This document shows, one piece after another, positions 35,415 to 43,628 of a stretch of DNA of 64,000 nt. Origin of the DNA: Nonomuraea cypriaca (lineage in GTDB: Bacteria > Actinomycetota > Actinomycetes > Streptosporangiales > Streptosporangiaceae); contig NZ_JADOGI010000002.1 in NCBI RefSeq assembly GCF_015645445.1, positions 62,001-126,000 of the forward strand. The letters are read 5' to 3'. The translations under genes were made by a program, and so were the position numbers. The notes below the pieces were generated by a model. That model was not told the DNA's origin. It did not search any database and was given only the letters and a program-made list of their open reading frames with translations. Position 1 is the first letter of the stretch, and each line of letters opens with the position of its first letter.

Positions 35415-36241
35415 CCCGCCGCCTCGTGATCACAGCCGACGATCTCGGCCGGGAACCCGGGACGACGGAGGTCATCGCCGCACTGCTCGCCGAGGGACAT
35501 GTCACCGCGACGACGCTCATATGCGTCTCGCCGGCCGCGGAGGAAGCCGCGAGCCGGGTCTGGGAGCTCGGCGTCGTGCCCCGGCTGCACGTGACGCTCA
35601 CGAGCGAGCGCGGGCTCCCGCGCTGGCGGCCCCTCGACGGCGCGGCGAGCCTCGTCGATCCGGACGGGACACTCAGCGACGATCCGCTGGCTCTCGGAGC
35701 CCGCGGCGTGGCCCAGGACGTCATACGGGAGGCGGACGCACAGCTGCACTGGATGCGCGACCGGGGTCCCGTGCCCGAGGCGGCCGACTCCCACGCCGGC
35801 ACCCTCTACGGCCTGCACGGCAGATCGTGGCTCGCCGAGGCGCTTGAGTGGTGCGCGCACCACGGCCTGGCCTTCCGGCTGCCCCGTGACCCGGAGCCGT
35901 ACTTCGGCGGTCCGCTGCCGCCGCCGCTCGCGGCGGCGCACGAGCGCGCCGTCGCCCTCGCCGACGCACTGGGTGTGTCCATCCCGCAGACGATCGCGAC
36001 CAACCGGCGCGGCGCACACGAACTCGGTGCCTACGAGCGACTGCGGGACGATTACCTCCGCCGGCTCGCGACCCTGCCCGAGGGCACGAGCGAGTTGTTC
36101 CTCCACCCGTCGCGCGAGAACGCGGTCACGGGACCGGACGGCGTCGTGCGGACCTGGGAGGCGCGGCTGCTGCGTGACCCGGCGTGGCACGACGCCCTCG
36201 AGAGCGAGGGCATCGAGCTCGTCGGAGGCTGGTGGACCTGA
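35411..36241 (+). CDS. ChbG/HpnK (YdjC)-family carbohydrate deacetylase
   Basis: 276 residues. TADDLGREPGTTEVI carries the metal-binding Asp pair, VPRLHVTLTSERG the first His, and ADSHAGTLYG plus ELFLHPSREN the others, as in chitooligosaccharide deacetylase ChbG. It would remove N-acetyl groups from an oligosaccharide imported by the coupled MFS protein. No export signal, so cytosolic. Confidence 0.85.
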   Translation: MTRRLVITADDLGREPGTTEVIAALLAEGHVTATTLICVSPAAEEAASRVWELGVVPRLHVTLTSERGLPRWRPLDGAASLVDPDGTLSDDPLALGARGVAQDVIREADAQLHWMRDRGPVPEAADSHAGTLYGLHGRSWLAEALEWCAHHGLAFRLPRDPEPYFGGPLPPPLAAAHERAVALADALGVSIPQTIATNRRGAHELGAYERLRDDYLRRLATLPEGTSELFLHPSRENAVTGPDGVVRTWEARLLRDPAWHDALESEGIELVGGWWT

Positions 36242-36799
36242 CCCACGAGCCGGCCGACGGCCCCTGGCTTGCCGCTGATCTGTCGCCGGTGGTGCCCCTT
36301 GCCGCCCAGGTGTTACAGGAGGACTGATGCCCTGCGTACCTCGTCGGCCGGCGAGCGCCAGCGTCTCAGGGGCGTCGCCATCCTCCTGGTGACAGGCGAA
36401 AATGGCGATCTCAACGAGGCCAGAATTCCAGGCCGCTATGTTCGTATCGATCCTGAACTCGCGACCCGGAGCTCTTTCGTGAAGCTCACACCAAGCGCGC
36501 CGCGGAACTGGCCGTCAAGACTGCGAAGGTACTCACGAGCCACTGGTCGGAGCCGGATACGGCACGGGTCATGGGCCTGTCAAAGCAACGCGTCCACCAG
36601 TTGAAGGTGAGCGCCTGACGGTTGTCAGGCACGCGGTGGAGTCCGGAATATCGACTGCCGCACAACTCGGAATCACCATCAGGACCTATGGATGTGCGTG
36701 TAGCGTTGCGGCCCTGTACAAGCTCAATCGGCGGGCCACCCTGTGCACCATCGAGTCGGTGAGAGAAGATGACAGCGAGCCACAGAGGAGGTGCGCGGC
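36242..36799. other. Gene-poor stretch with relics
   Basis: About 560 bases. The only recognisable piece is the small helix-turn-helix fragment at 36457-36618. Nothing else codes convincingly. The last bases hold the ribosome-binding site GAGGAG (36785-36790) of the next open frame. Confidence 0.5.
36457..36618 (+). pseudogene. 3' fragment of a helix-turn-helix protein
   Basis: 54 codons after an in-frame stop: DPELFREAHTKRAAELAVK, TAKVLTSHWSEPDTARVMG, LSKQRVHQLKVSA. The end is a plausible helix-turn-helix (DTARVMGLSKQRVHQL) of the type found in small antitoxin-like regulators. No start codon or N-terminal domain remains. Confidence 0.45.
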
Positions 36800-37531
36800 A
36801 TGGACGACATCAGGACTCGGAACGGCCTGCTCAACCAGAGCGACGCCGCCCGCTTCCTCAGCATCCCCCAGCAGGCGTTCAATCACTGGGCGCGCGGCTA
36901 CGAAAGAGGCCGCCCGCTGCTGCACGTCCTTCCGCAGCCGGCCGAGCATCGCATGGCCACCGTTCCTTTCGTGGCCATGGCCGAGGCATACGTGCTGGAT
37001 GCGCTGCGAGCCGCAGGAGTGAAGCCGCGCAAGATCCGTCCCGCCCTGGAGCGGCTCCAGCGAGAATACGGACAGTACGTTCTCGTCGCCCCGGAACTGG
37101 CCACGGACGGCATCGATGTCCTCTGGGACTTCTCGAAGACCTCTCCGGAAGGAGAAGGACTGATCGAGGGCAGCACCGGACAGCAGGTGATCCGCGAGAT
37201 CGTGACCGACTATCTCCAGTACGTCGTCCGAGCGGAGGACGGCTACCCGTCGATGCTCCGGCTTCGGCACCGGGCGCCTTCAAAGATCATCATCCCTCCA
37301 AGCGCCAATATCACCGCGACGAACGCACGGGCGGTCAGGGGCGGAAGGCGTCGAGGTTGTCGGCCAGCCATTCGGCGTAGCTGCGCGGTGGGCGGCCCAG
37401 CAGGCGCGCCACGGTGTCGTCCGGCTCCACCGGATTGGCGAGGAGGTCCGCGCCCACCGACTGACCCAGCGCGATCAGCTCCTCGGCGACGCCGGCCTGG
37501 CGGTCCCGCTCGGCGGCCTGCTCCAGGGTGA
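36800..37531 (+). pseudogene. Truncated VapB45-like (DUF433-type) antitoxin
   Basis: ATG at 36800 after GAGGAG. Residues 1-165 follow the VapB45/Rv2018-like pattern: LNQSDAARFLSIPQQAFNHW (helix-turn-helix), TVPFVAMAEAYVLDALRAAG, KIRPALERLQREYG, TDGIDVLWDF, REIVTDYLQYV. After SKIIIPPSAN homology is lost: the C-terminal DUF433 module is missing and the frame continues as an Arg/Pro-rich tail antisense to the neighbouring gene. No toxin gene follows. The N-terminal part could still fold. Confidence 0.65.
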
Positions 37532-38237
37532 TCTCCTCGAACGGGATCTCCCGGCCGAGCGCTTGGCCGATGAGCCGGATCTGCTCGCGTGGGCTGATCG
37601 GCGGTCCGTACGCCGTCACCGTCCGCCCCGCGTACCGGTCGTCGGCCAGTAGCGTCACGGCGACGGCGGCGAGGTCGTCCTCGTGGATGAGGGGGTAGCG
37701 CGCGTCGGCGTACGGCTCGCGGATGACTCCGCCGTGCTTGATGGTGTCCGCCCAATTCGACCCGGTGTAGGAGTAGCCGTCCTGGAGGGTCTGGTGGGCC
37801 ATCACGGGGGAGGGGCGCAGGTGCGTCCACCCCGCCCCGGAGCGCTCGACCACCACCTCGACCGCCAGCCAGTGCCATGCCTCGGGCTCGTACTGGATCT
37901 CGAACTCGGGGCCGTGCGACGACAACACCACGATGCGGTCGGCGCCGCCCTCCCGTGCCAGCGTGACCAGCTCGTACGCGGTCTCGGGGACGGCTCCGGC
38001 GAGGAACAGTCGCCGGATGCCGGCGAACGCCGCCGCGGACTCCGCGGGTCGGGTGACGTCCCCGACGACCACCTCGACGCCGTCCGGCCAGCCGGCGGCC
38101 TCGAATGGCGGTGTCAGCACCCGCGTCGCCTCGTCGGCCGCGGCCAGCCGGGCGGCGAGGCGACGCCCGACCGGGCCGGCGGTGGGCACGTGGCCGGGGA
38201 TGTTGCGGTGCTCCACGATCGTCAGCAGCGTGGTCAT
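37335..38237 (-). CDS. NmrA-like NAD(P)-binding protein (atypical SDR)
   Basis: 300 residues from MTTLLTIVEHRN. The body follows NmrA/atypical SDRs: VVVGDVTRPAESAAAFAGI, VVLSSHGPEF, WTHLRPSPVMAHQTL, YPLIHEDDLAAVAV. The expected N-terminal TGATGxxG is altered to TAGPVGRRL and preceded by an unusual IVEHRNIPGHV segment, so cofactor binding may be weakened. Its 3' end lies against the truncated antitoxin. Function unknown. Confidence 0.75.
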   Translation of the reverse strand: MTTLLTIVEHRNIPGHVPTAGPVGRRLAARLAAADEATRVLTPPFEAAGWPDGVEVVVGDVTRPAESAAAFAGIRRLFLAGAVPETAYELVTLAREGGADRIVVLSSHGPEFEIQYEPEAWHWLAVEVVVERSGAGWTHLRPSPVMAHQTLQDGYSYTGSNWADTIKHGGVIREPYADARYPLIHEDDLAAVAVTLLADDRYAGRTVTAYGPPISPREQIRLIGQALGREIPFEEITLEQAAERDRQAGVAEELIALGQSVGADLLANPVEPDDTVARLLGRPPRSYAEWLADNLDAFRP

Positions 38238-38277
38238 GCCGTCCCGGGTAGTTGTGTGCTGATAGGGGCCAAGACGC

Positions 38278-38313
38278 ACGATGGCCCCCGGGCAGATGGC
38301 CGGGGGCCATCGT
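38278..38313 (-). terminator. Strong terminator hairpin after DUF397 gene
   Basis: ACGATGGCCCCCGG, 8-base loop, CCGGGGGCCATCGT: a 14-bp perfect stem two bases beyond the DUF397 stop on the minus strand. It sits between DUF397 and the downstream NmrA-like gene on the same strand, separating them. Confidence 0.8.
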
Positions 38314-38315
38314 GG

Positions 38316-38534
38316 TCAGTCGAACAGGCCGGTCTTCGCGCCGGTGATGAACTTTTCCCAGACAGCCCGGCGGAGGACCCATGGCTGGACGTCGGGTTGC
38401 TCAGTGTCGCGCAGCGCGACGCGGCCATCGGACAAGTGCTTGGCCTCCAGGCAGTCACCGCCTTGGTCGCTGGACGCGGTGATCCATCCGGTTGGGTCAG
38501 CGATCTGCCTGATGATTTCCTCGCTCAGCTCCAT
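38316..38534 (-). CDS. DUF397 protein
   Basis: 72 residues: IADPTGWITASSDQGGDCLE, ALRDTEQPDVQPWVLRRAVW, EKFITGAKTGLFD. DUF397 proteins are small actinomycete partners of XRE-DUF5753 regulators and RsbW-like ATPases in developmental control. Here the partner regulator just upstream has lost its DNA-binding half. The ATG overlaps the stop of that remnant by 10 bases. Confidence 0.88.
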   Translation of the reverse strand: MELSEEIIRQIADPTGWITASSDQGGDCLEAKHLSDGRVALRDTEQPDVQPWVLRRAVWEKFITGAKTGLFD

Positions 38535-38917
38535 GTTGTCACTCTTTCCTTGATCCGCTGCACTGACAAGTACTCGGGAAGCGCAGCGCTCCGCACACGC
38601 TCGAGCCGATCCACGATTCGCTTGATCTCGCTGGGTTTGTCCACAACTTGACCAAGGGCGGCTGATTCGACGTACGCGGCGGTGGTCACTCCATTCTCCT
38701 GCGCCAAGAGAACTGAGCCCACCAGCATTGCTGTGCACAGAGCCTCGTAGGGGAGTAGCTGGAGGGTGAACCACTCGGTTTCGGTCAGCGCGATCAGGTG
38801 TTCCAGTTGTCGCAGCGTCACGGAATTGCTTCCAACCGGGCGGTACAGAATGCCTTCGTCCAGCACCGCAAGAAACTGTGGAGGTGTCGGCCTGTCGAAT
38901 ATGGCTTGCCTTTCCAT
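38525..38917 (-). pseudogene. 3' remnant of an XRE/DUF5753 regulator
   Basis: 130 codons equal to the second half of DUF5753: RQAIFDRPTPPQFLAVLDEG, ILYRPVGSNSVTLRQLEHLI, LQLLPYEAL, VVDKPSEIKRIVDRLERVRS. The N-terminal XRE helix-turn-helix and the first half of DUF5753 (about 150 residues) are missing. Homology ends at about 38925 and, 15 bases on, the opposite strand begins the ATPase remnant, so both were cut by one deletion. Confidence 0.82.
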
Positions 38918-38940
38918 TCGCGCCTGGATCCAGAACTTCT

Positions 38941-39276
38941 GACAATCTGCGTCTCCTGGCCACCGAACTCTCCGTCAACGCCATGAAACACACGATCTCC
39001 GGCCGATGGAGGCGGGGATCATTCCGGGTCCGCATGTGGCTCAGCGACCGCCAGGTCCGTGTCGAGGTACTGGACCAGGGCTGGTGGTCGGGACCGCGAC
39101 TCCGCAACGACCCCACCGAAACCAGCGGCCGTGGCCTGCGAATCGTCGAGGCGACGGCCACGAGGTGGGGAGTCAGGAGAAAGGGACTCGGAAGAACCGT
39201 GTGGTTCGAACTCCCCATCCCCTCTGATGTCCCGGTCGCCGGGAGTGTGAAGTCCGGCTCGGGGCCCAGCCGTTAG
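38941..39276 (+). pseudogene. 3' remnant of an RsbW-like ATPase
   Basis: 111 codons: DNLRLLATELSVNAMKHTIS (N-box), VRVEVLDQGW (G1), GRGLRIVEATATRWG (G2), GRTVWFELP. The first 40-50 residues of the fold are absent. Such ATPases are normally divergent from or next to XRE-DUF5753-DUF397 pairs, which is the arrangement left here after loss of both 5' ends. A translatable frame exists from 38878 but its first 20 codons are not homologous. Confidence 0.78.
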
Positions 39277-39854
39277 CCGGGCGGGCGCCAGCCGTGTGTG
39301 AGGAGGTCGAAGATCTCCTCGACGGCCGTTCGAAGGTCCTGCCGGCCTCCGGTGAGTGCCGGTATCTCCAGAATGAACCGGGCGAGTGCGTGGCAGGCGA
39401 TGTTGTCGTGGCTTGTGCCGGCGTCATCGGCGATGGCCGCGCTGAGGGCGGCGGTGTGCCGGGTCCACATACGTTCGGCGTACTCGTGCAGCGCCGGTGT
39501 GGAGTTCACGAGATCGGTGAATTCGGCCCGGCGCGGGTGGGTCGCGACCGGGAGCCAGGACGTGAGGACGTGCTCGCGGAGCGCATCGACGATGCCCTGA
39601 CTGGCGGGGCGTTGACGTACCGCGGCGACCAACTCCGCCTCTCGGTCTGCCTCCTGGTCGAAGACGAGCGCCTCCTTGCCGGGGAAGTGCTTGAACAGCG
39701 TTGTGGTCGACACGTCGGCCGCTTCGGCGATGTCTCTGATGCTCACCCGGTCGTAGCCCCGCTCCAGGAACAGTTGCAGGGCGGCGTCGGCGATCGCTTG
39801 ACGGGTTGCCGCCTTCTTGCGTTCGCGGCGACCGGCGACAGGTGGCTTGTCCAT
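39273..39854 (-). CDS. TetR-family repressor of the TetX-like gene
   Basis: 193 residues: RKKAATRQAIADAALQLFLE and the helix-turn-helix SIRDIAEAADVSTTTLFKHF (about 38-57), then a TetR_C ligand domain. Divergent from the FAD monooxygenase gene across a 42-bp nested palindrome; the centre of that palindrome lies 35 bases from this start. It almost certainly controls both. Its end overlaps the ATPase relic by four bases. Confidence 0.92.
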   Translation of the reverse strand: MDKPPVAGRRERKKAATRQAIADAALQLFLERGYDRVSIRDIAEAADVSTTTLFKHFPGKEALVFDQEADREAELVAAVRQRPASQGIVDALREHVLTSWLPVATHPRRAEFTDLVNSTPALHEYAERMWTRHTAALSAAIADDAGTSHDNIACHALARFILEIPALTGGRQDLRTAVEEIFDLLTHGWRPPG

Positions 39855-39868
39855 GCGCGCATCCTACC

Positions 39869-39910
39869 AAAAGGTGGTCATGGTCAATTAGTTGACCAGT
39901 TGCACCTTTT
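39869..39910. promoter_or_regulatory. Nested 42-bp palindrome between TetR and FAD monooxygenase genes
   Basis: Outer arms AAAAGGTG / CACCTTTT and inner arms TGGTCAA / TTGACCA, all perfect, separated by four-base gaps in the order 8-4-7-4-7-4-8. The symmetric layout would seat two repressor dimers. The TetR start is 14 bases to the left, the monooxygenase start 67 bases to the right. Confidence 0.88.
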
Positions 39911-39977
39911 TACTCGTTCTGCTTTTCTAAGGGGGCGGGCCGCGGCTCGTACACAGTCATGAACGAGAGGACCAGCC

Positions 39978-41126
39978 ATGAACTCACCAGCACCGGCCAC
40001 CGCGAGGATCGGCATCATCGGAGCAGGTCCCGGTGGCCTCACCTGTGCCCGCATCCTGCAGCAGCACGGCATCCCCGTGACGGTCTATGACCGCGACCCG
40101 CACCCGGAGGCGCGCAACCAGGGCGGCACCCTCGACCTGCACGCCGACGACGGGCAGCTCGCCCTGCGTGAGGCGGGCCTGATCGACGGGTTCTTCAGGC
40201 TGGCACGCCCGGAGGGACAGGAGATGCGCCATCTGGATCCGACGGGGTCGATCCTGAGCCACCACGTCCCGGCCGAAGACGAGCTCTTCAAACCGGAGAG
40301 CGACCGCGGCCAGTTGCGCGATCTGCTGCTCAACTCGCTGGAGCCGGGGACCGTGCGGTGGGACCACGCCGTCGAGAAGGTCGGCGGCCCGGCCGATGGC
40401 CCGCGACGGGTGCACTTCCTCGATGGCACGACCGTCGAGACAGACCTGGTGATCGGTGCCGACGGTGCATTCTCGCGAGTCCGCCCGGCGGTGTCGCCGG
40501 CCGCGCCGCAGTACACCGGCGTCGGCTTCCTGGAGGCATGGTTCCAGGATGTCGAGAACGCGCACCCCGACCTCGCCGCTCTCGTCGGCCAGGGCAGCGC
40601 CACCGCGGCCGACGGCGACCGCGCTCTGTTCGCCCAGCGCAACAGTGGCGACCACATCCGGGTCTACATCATTCAGCGCCTACCCGCCGACTGGATCACC
40701 GCGAGCGGTCTGAGTGCCGACGACACCGCCGGGATCCGCGCCCGGCTGCTCGACGCCTTCTCCGGCTGGTCGCCACCCATGCTCCAGATGATCAACGACA
40801 ACGACGGGCCGTACGTCGATCGTCCGTTGTTCGCTCTGCCGGTCCCACACGCTTGGGAACAAACACCGACCGTGACCCTGCTCGGCGACGCCGCCCACCT
40901 CATGCCCCCGCTCGGCGTCGGCGCCAACCTGGCCATGCTCGACGCCTGCGAACTTGCCCTCGCGCTGGCCGGCTCCACCACGGTCGGCGACGCCATCGCC
41001 ACCTACGAGAAGACCATGCTCCCCCGTTCGGCGGACGCGGCCCGGATCCTCGAAAACGGCGCCGAGGCCCTGCTCGAGCGACACGACAGCGGCGAAATCG
41101 CAGTGTTCGGCCCGCCCCAGCGGTGA
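39978..41126 (+). CDS. FAD-dependent monooxygenase, TetX-like
   Basis: 382 residues. FAD Rossmann GIIGAGPGGLTCARIL (about 12-27), the TetX-type GGTLDLHADDGQLAL stretch, DLVIGADGAFSRVR, and LLGDAAHLMPPLGVGANLAM for the second FAD contact. This subgroup includes tetracycline-inactivating and other aromatic-hydroxylating monooxygenases. With its TetR neighbour it forms a drug- or metabolite-inducible detoxification pair. Substrate not predictable. Confidence 0.9.
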   Translation: MNSPAPATARIGIIGAGPGGLTCARILQQHGIPVTVYDRDPHPEARNQGGTLDLHADDGQLALREAGLIDGFFRLARPEGQEMRHLDPTGSILSHHVPAEDELFKPESDRGQLRDLLLNSLEPGTVRWDHAVEKVGGPADGPRRVHFLDGTTVETDLVIGADGAFSRVRPAVSPAAPQYTGVGFLEAWFQDVENAHPDLAALVGQGSATAADGDRALFAQRNSGDHIRVYIIQRLPADWITASGLSADDTAGIRARLLDAFSGWSPPMLQMINDNDGPYVDRPLFALPVPHAWEQTPTVTLLGDAAHLMPPLGVGANLAMLDACELALALAGSTTVGDAIATYEKTMLPRSADAARILENGAEALLERHDSGEIAVFGPPQR

Positions 41127-41174
41127 TCGCTCGACATACCGAGCTTGCCGGGTGCCCAGATCGCCGAGCCCCGG

Positions 41175-41801
41175 TCAGGGGCGGCAGACGCGTTGGATGA
41201 GATCTTGCCAGCCGCGGGCGGCCGCTTCCTGGGTGTGGCGGGCGTCGTCGGTGAAGTCGGCCTCTGACATGTAGAGCAGGAGGGGGGCTTCCAGGGCCGC
41301 GGTGAGCTGGACGGCCAGGACGTCGACGTCGGCGGCGCCGAGGGGGATCTGCCTGAGCAGCATGCGGATATGCATCCGGGAGAGGTTCATCTCCGTTCCG
41401 ACCGGTACAGGTTGGCGGCCGTCCAGTGCTGCACAGAAGATCTCGCGGTGTTCGATCATGAATGCGGCTCGGGCCTGGCCGTAGGCGATCAGGCGGTCCA
41501 CCGGCGGGGCGCCCGGGCCCAGTGGTGGCGGCCCGGACAGCATCTGCTGCTGGAAGGTCTGATCGTCGTCGTGGATCAGCGCCTGGAAGATCCCTGCCCG
41601 GGTGCCGAACCGGCGGTAGACCGTCCCCTTGCCCAGGCCCGCCCGTTCGGCCAGCGCGTCCATGGTCAGTTTGTCCACACCCTGCTCGGCGAGCATCTCG
41701 CGGACCGTGGCCAGCAGTTGCCGTCGGTTGCGTACGGCGTCGGCACGCTCGGCGCGAGGCGCTCCAACCAGGGGCAGGACGGGTCGATCCACGGGACTCA
41801 C
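41175..41801 (-). CDS. TetR-family repressor of the azoreductase-like gene
   Basis: 208 residues from the GTG at 41801 (GGCGG upstream); a GTG at 41792 is the alternative. Helix-turn-helix TMDALAERAGLGKGTVYRRF (about 45-64). C-terminal TetR domain. Divergent from the quinone-reductase-like gene with an AAGCGG/CCGCTT dyad 17 bases upstream. Converges on the TetX-like gene. Confidence 0.9.
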   Translation of the reverse strand: MSPVDRPVLPLVGAPRAERADAVRNRRQLLATVREMLAEQGVDKLTMDALAERAGLGKGTVYRRFGTRAGIFQALIHDDDQTFQQQMLSGPPPLGPGAPPVDRLIAYGQARAAFMIEHREIFCAALDGRQPVPVGTEMNLSRMHIRMLLRQIPLGAADVDVLAVQLTAALEAPLLLYMSEADFTDDARHTQEAAARGWQDLIQRVCRP

Positions 41802-41818
41802 TCTACCGCCGGAATGAC

Positions 41819-41838
41819 AAGCGGGGTAAAGTCCGCTT
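41819..41838. promoter_or_regulatory. Inverted repeat between TetR and azoreductase genes
   Basis: AAGCGG, eight bases, CCGCTT: perfect 6-bp arms in the 118-base divergent gap, close to the TetR start. Likely operator. Confidence 0.65.
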
Positions 41839-41919
41839 ATTCTTGCGTACGGCGACATCGCCGGCACACCAGCCGGGCCCCGTCCCGGATGTGCCATGCA
41901 CCGACCTGGAGAAAAACTG

Positions 41920-42555
41920 ATGAGCCTGTTCCGTCTGGACGCCAGCATCATGCCCGCCACCTCGGCCGGCGCCGAGCTCGCCGACCTGGTGGAAGCCGAA
42001 TGGTCCGCCGCCCACCCCGGCGAGCCGATCGTCCGCCGCCACCTGGGCACCGACCCGCTGCCGGCCGAAGCCTGGACACTCGCGACCACCGCCGGTTACG
42101 CCCCCGAAGACCGGCGCACCCCGGCCCAGCGCGACGCCCTGGCCCTGGCCGCCGGCCTGAAGGCGGAGCTGACCGAGGCCGACGCCGTCCTGCTGGCCGT
42201 CCCGCTCTACAACTACGGCGTCTCCCAGCACTTCAAGGTCTGGATCGACCTGGTCATCGGCGCAGCGGGACCAGCCGTCCAGGGCATGCTGAAGGACAAG
42301 CCCACCGTGCTGGTGACCGTCCGCGGCGGCGGCTACGGGCCGGGCGCCCCCCGCGAGGGCTGGGACCACTCCACTCCCTACCTGCGGCGCGTACTCGCCG
42401 ACATCTGGGAGGCCGACCTCACCATCGTCGAACGCGAACTCACCCTCGTCGGCGTCAACCCCGCCCTGGACCATCTCAAGGACCTCGCCGCCCAACGACA
42501 CGACGAGGCCCGCGCCGCCGCCCACCACACCGGCCGCTCCCTGGCCGCCAAATAG
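41920..42555 (+). CDS. FMN-dependent NADH-azoreductase/quinone reductase-like flavoprotein
   Basis: 211 residues, flavodoxin-like. N-terminal LFRLDASIMP replaces the usual phosphate loop, LLAVPLYNYGVSQHFKVWID is the AzoR FMN-contact segment and VTVRGGGYGPG the second loop. It would reduce quinones or azo compounds with NAD(P)H. GGAG lies 9 bases before the ATG. Under a divergent TetR, so probably induced by electrophilic stress. Confidence 0.87.
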   Translation: MSLFRLDASIMPATSAGAELADLVEAEWSAAHPGEPIVRRHLGTDPLPAEAWTLATTAGYAPEDRRTPAQRDALALAAGLKAELTEADAVLLAVPLYNYGVSQHFKVWIDLVIGAAGPAVQGMLKDKPTVLVTVRGGGYGPGAPREGWDHSTPYLRRVLADIWEADLTIVERELTLVGVNPALDHLKDLAAQRHDEARAAAHHTGRSLAAK

Positions 42556-42590
42556 CCCTGACAGCCGAATAACCCTGAGAGCTCCTTTCT

Positions 42591-43554
42591 CTCGATGTCG
42601 TACGCCCCACCTGCCGGGTGAGGGCGACCACGTCGCGAACCGAGGGGGCCGACGCCAGTGACAGCACGGCCTGCTTGAGCCTGCTGACCCGTTCATCCGG
42701 CAGCACGCGCCGCGCGCCCAGCGCGAACTTGGCGCCCAGTTCCTCGTTGGTGAGCGGTCGCAGCGGACCGCCGCGGTTGGCGTCGACGCGCTTCTCCAGC
42801 ATCGTGCCGGTCGGGCTCGGGCCTCCAGGAGGCGGACGATCTCCGCGTGGCCGGTGCCGAGCCACGACTCCGAGCGGAGGTCGCCCGCGTGGTCGCGTAC
42901 TTCCGCCACCACACGCACGTCGCCCCCTTCCGACCTCTCGCGGCGGACCGTGATCCGCGCTCCCCGCGGTGCGTGCTCCGTGGCCCGCGCGACCACCTCC
43001 GCCTCGATGTCGCGGCCCGCGTATCGCCTCGCGAGGTCGATGGGGCGCGGGCCTTGGCCGTCGGCCGATGCGGGGTCCGCCTCAGAGGCGAGCAGCGTTC
43101 GGACGACGGCCGCGGCCCCGCGCTCGGCGGCGTGGGAGAGGGCGTGCGCCCGGCGGAGTCGGTGATGTCCGGATCGGCGCCTCTGTCCAGCAGCGTTGTC
43201 ACGACGGCCAGGCACTCGTGGAGGCCGCCCAGTGGAGTGCCGTCATCGCGCTCCTGTCGACGTCTTCCCGCCGGTCCGGGTCGGCACCGGCGTGGAGCAG
43301 CGCGGTCACCGGCCCCTGTGTGTCCCCAGCACGCGGCGGCGCACAGGGGCAGCCCTTGGCTGTCTCCCCTGCTCTCCCCGTTGGGGTCGGCGCCGGCGTC
43401 CAGCAGCAGCCGCACGATGTCAGCGTCTCCCCGCACCGCGGCTTGGTAGAGGGCCGTGCCGCCATCCTCGCCGCGCGCGTCCGAGGACGCGCCGCGGCCC
43501 AGCAGCCGCCTGACCTCCTCGGCCTCCCCGACTGTCCGGCGCGATCTCGGCCAC
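42591..43554 (-). pseudogene. Ankyrin-repeat protein with several frameshifts
   Basis: Reading leftward from a GTG at 43554, ankyrin-type segments appear in turn in different frames: VRRLLGRGASSDARGEDGG and DADIVRLLLDAGADPNGES; TALLHAGADPDRREDVDRSA; AVVTTLLDRGADPDITDSAG; SHAAERGAAAVVRTLLASEA and DLARRYAGRDIEAEVVARA; GHAEIVRLLEA; then a non-repeat tail RPLTNEELGAKFALGARRVL. At least four frame changes break it, so no full protein of about 320 residues can be made. Ends are approximate. Confidence 0.72.
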
Positions 43555-43581
43555 GGTCTTGGTGTTTACGTCAGGGGTTCC

Positions 43582-43599
43582 GCATGCGATTATGCATGC
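43582..43599. promoter_or_regulatory. Paired GCATGC palindromes before the FAD oxidoreductase operon
   Basis: GCATGC, six bases, GCATGC; each hexamer is itself a palindrome and the copies are 12 bases apart, just over one helical turn. It lies 30 bases before the GTG of the FAD oxidoreductase, in an A+T-richer patch. The operon's own GntR regulator (46604-47254) is the natural candidate to bind here. Confidence 0.5.
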
Positions 43600-43628
43600 A
43601 ATGCGCGCCGCACGGCTGAAGGGAAAAT

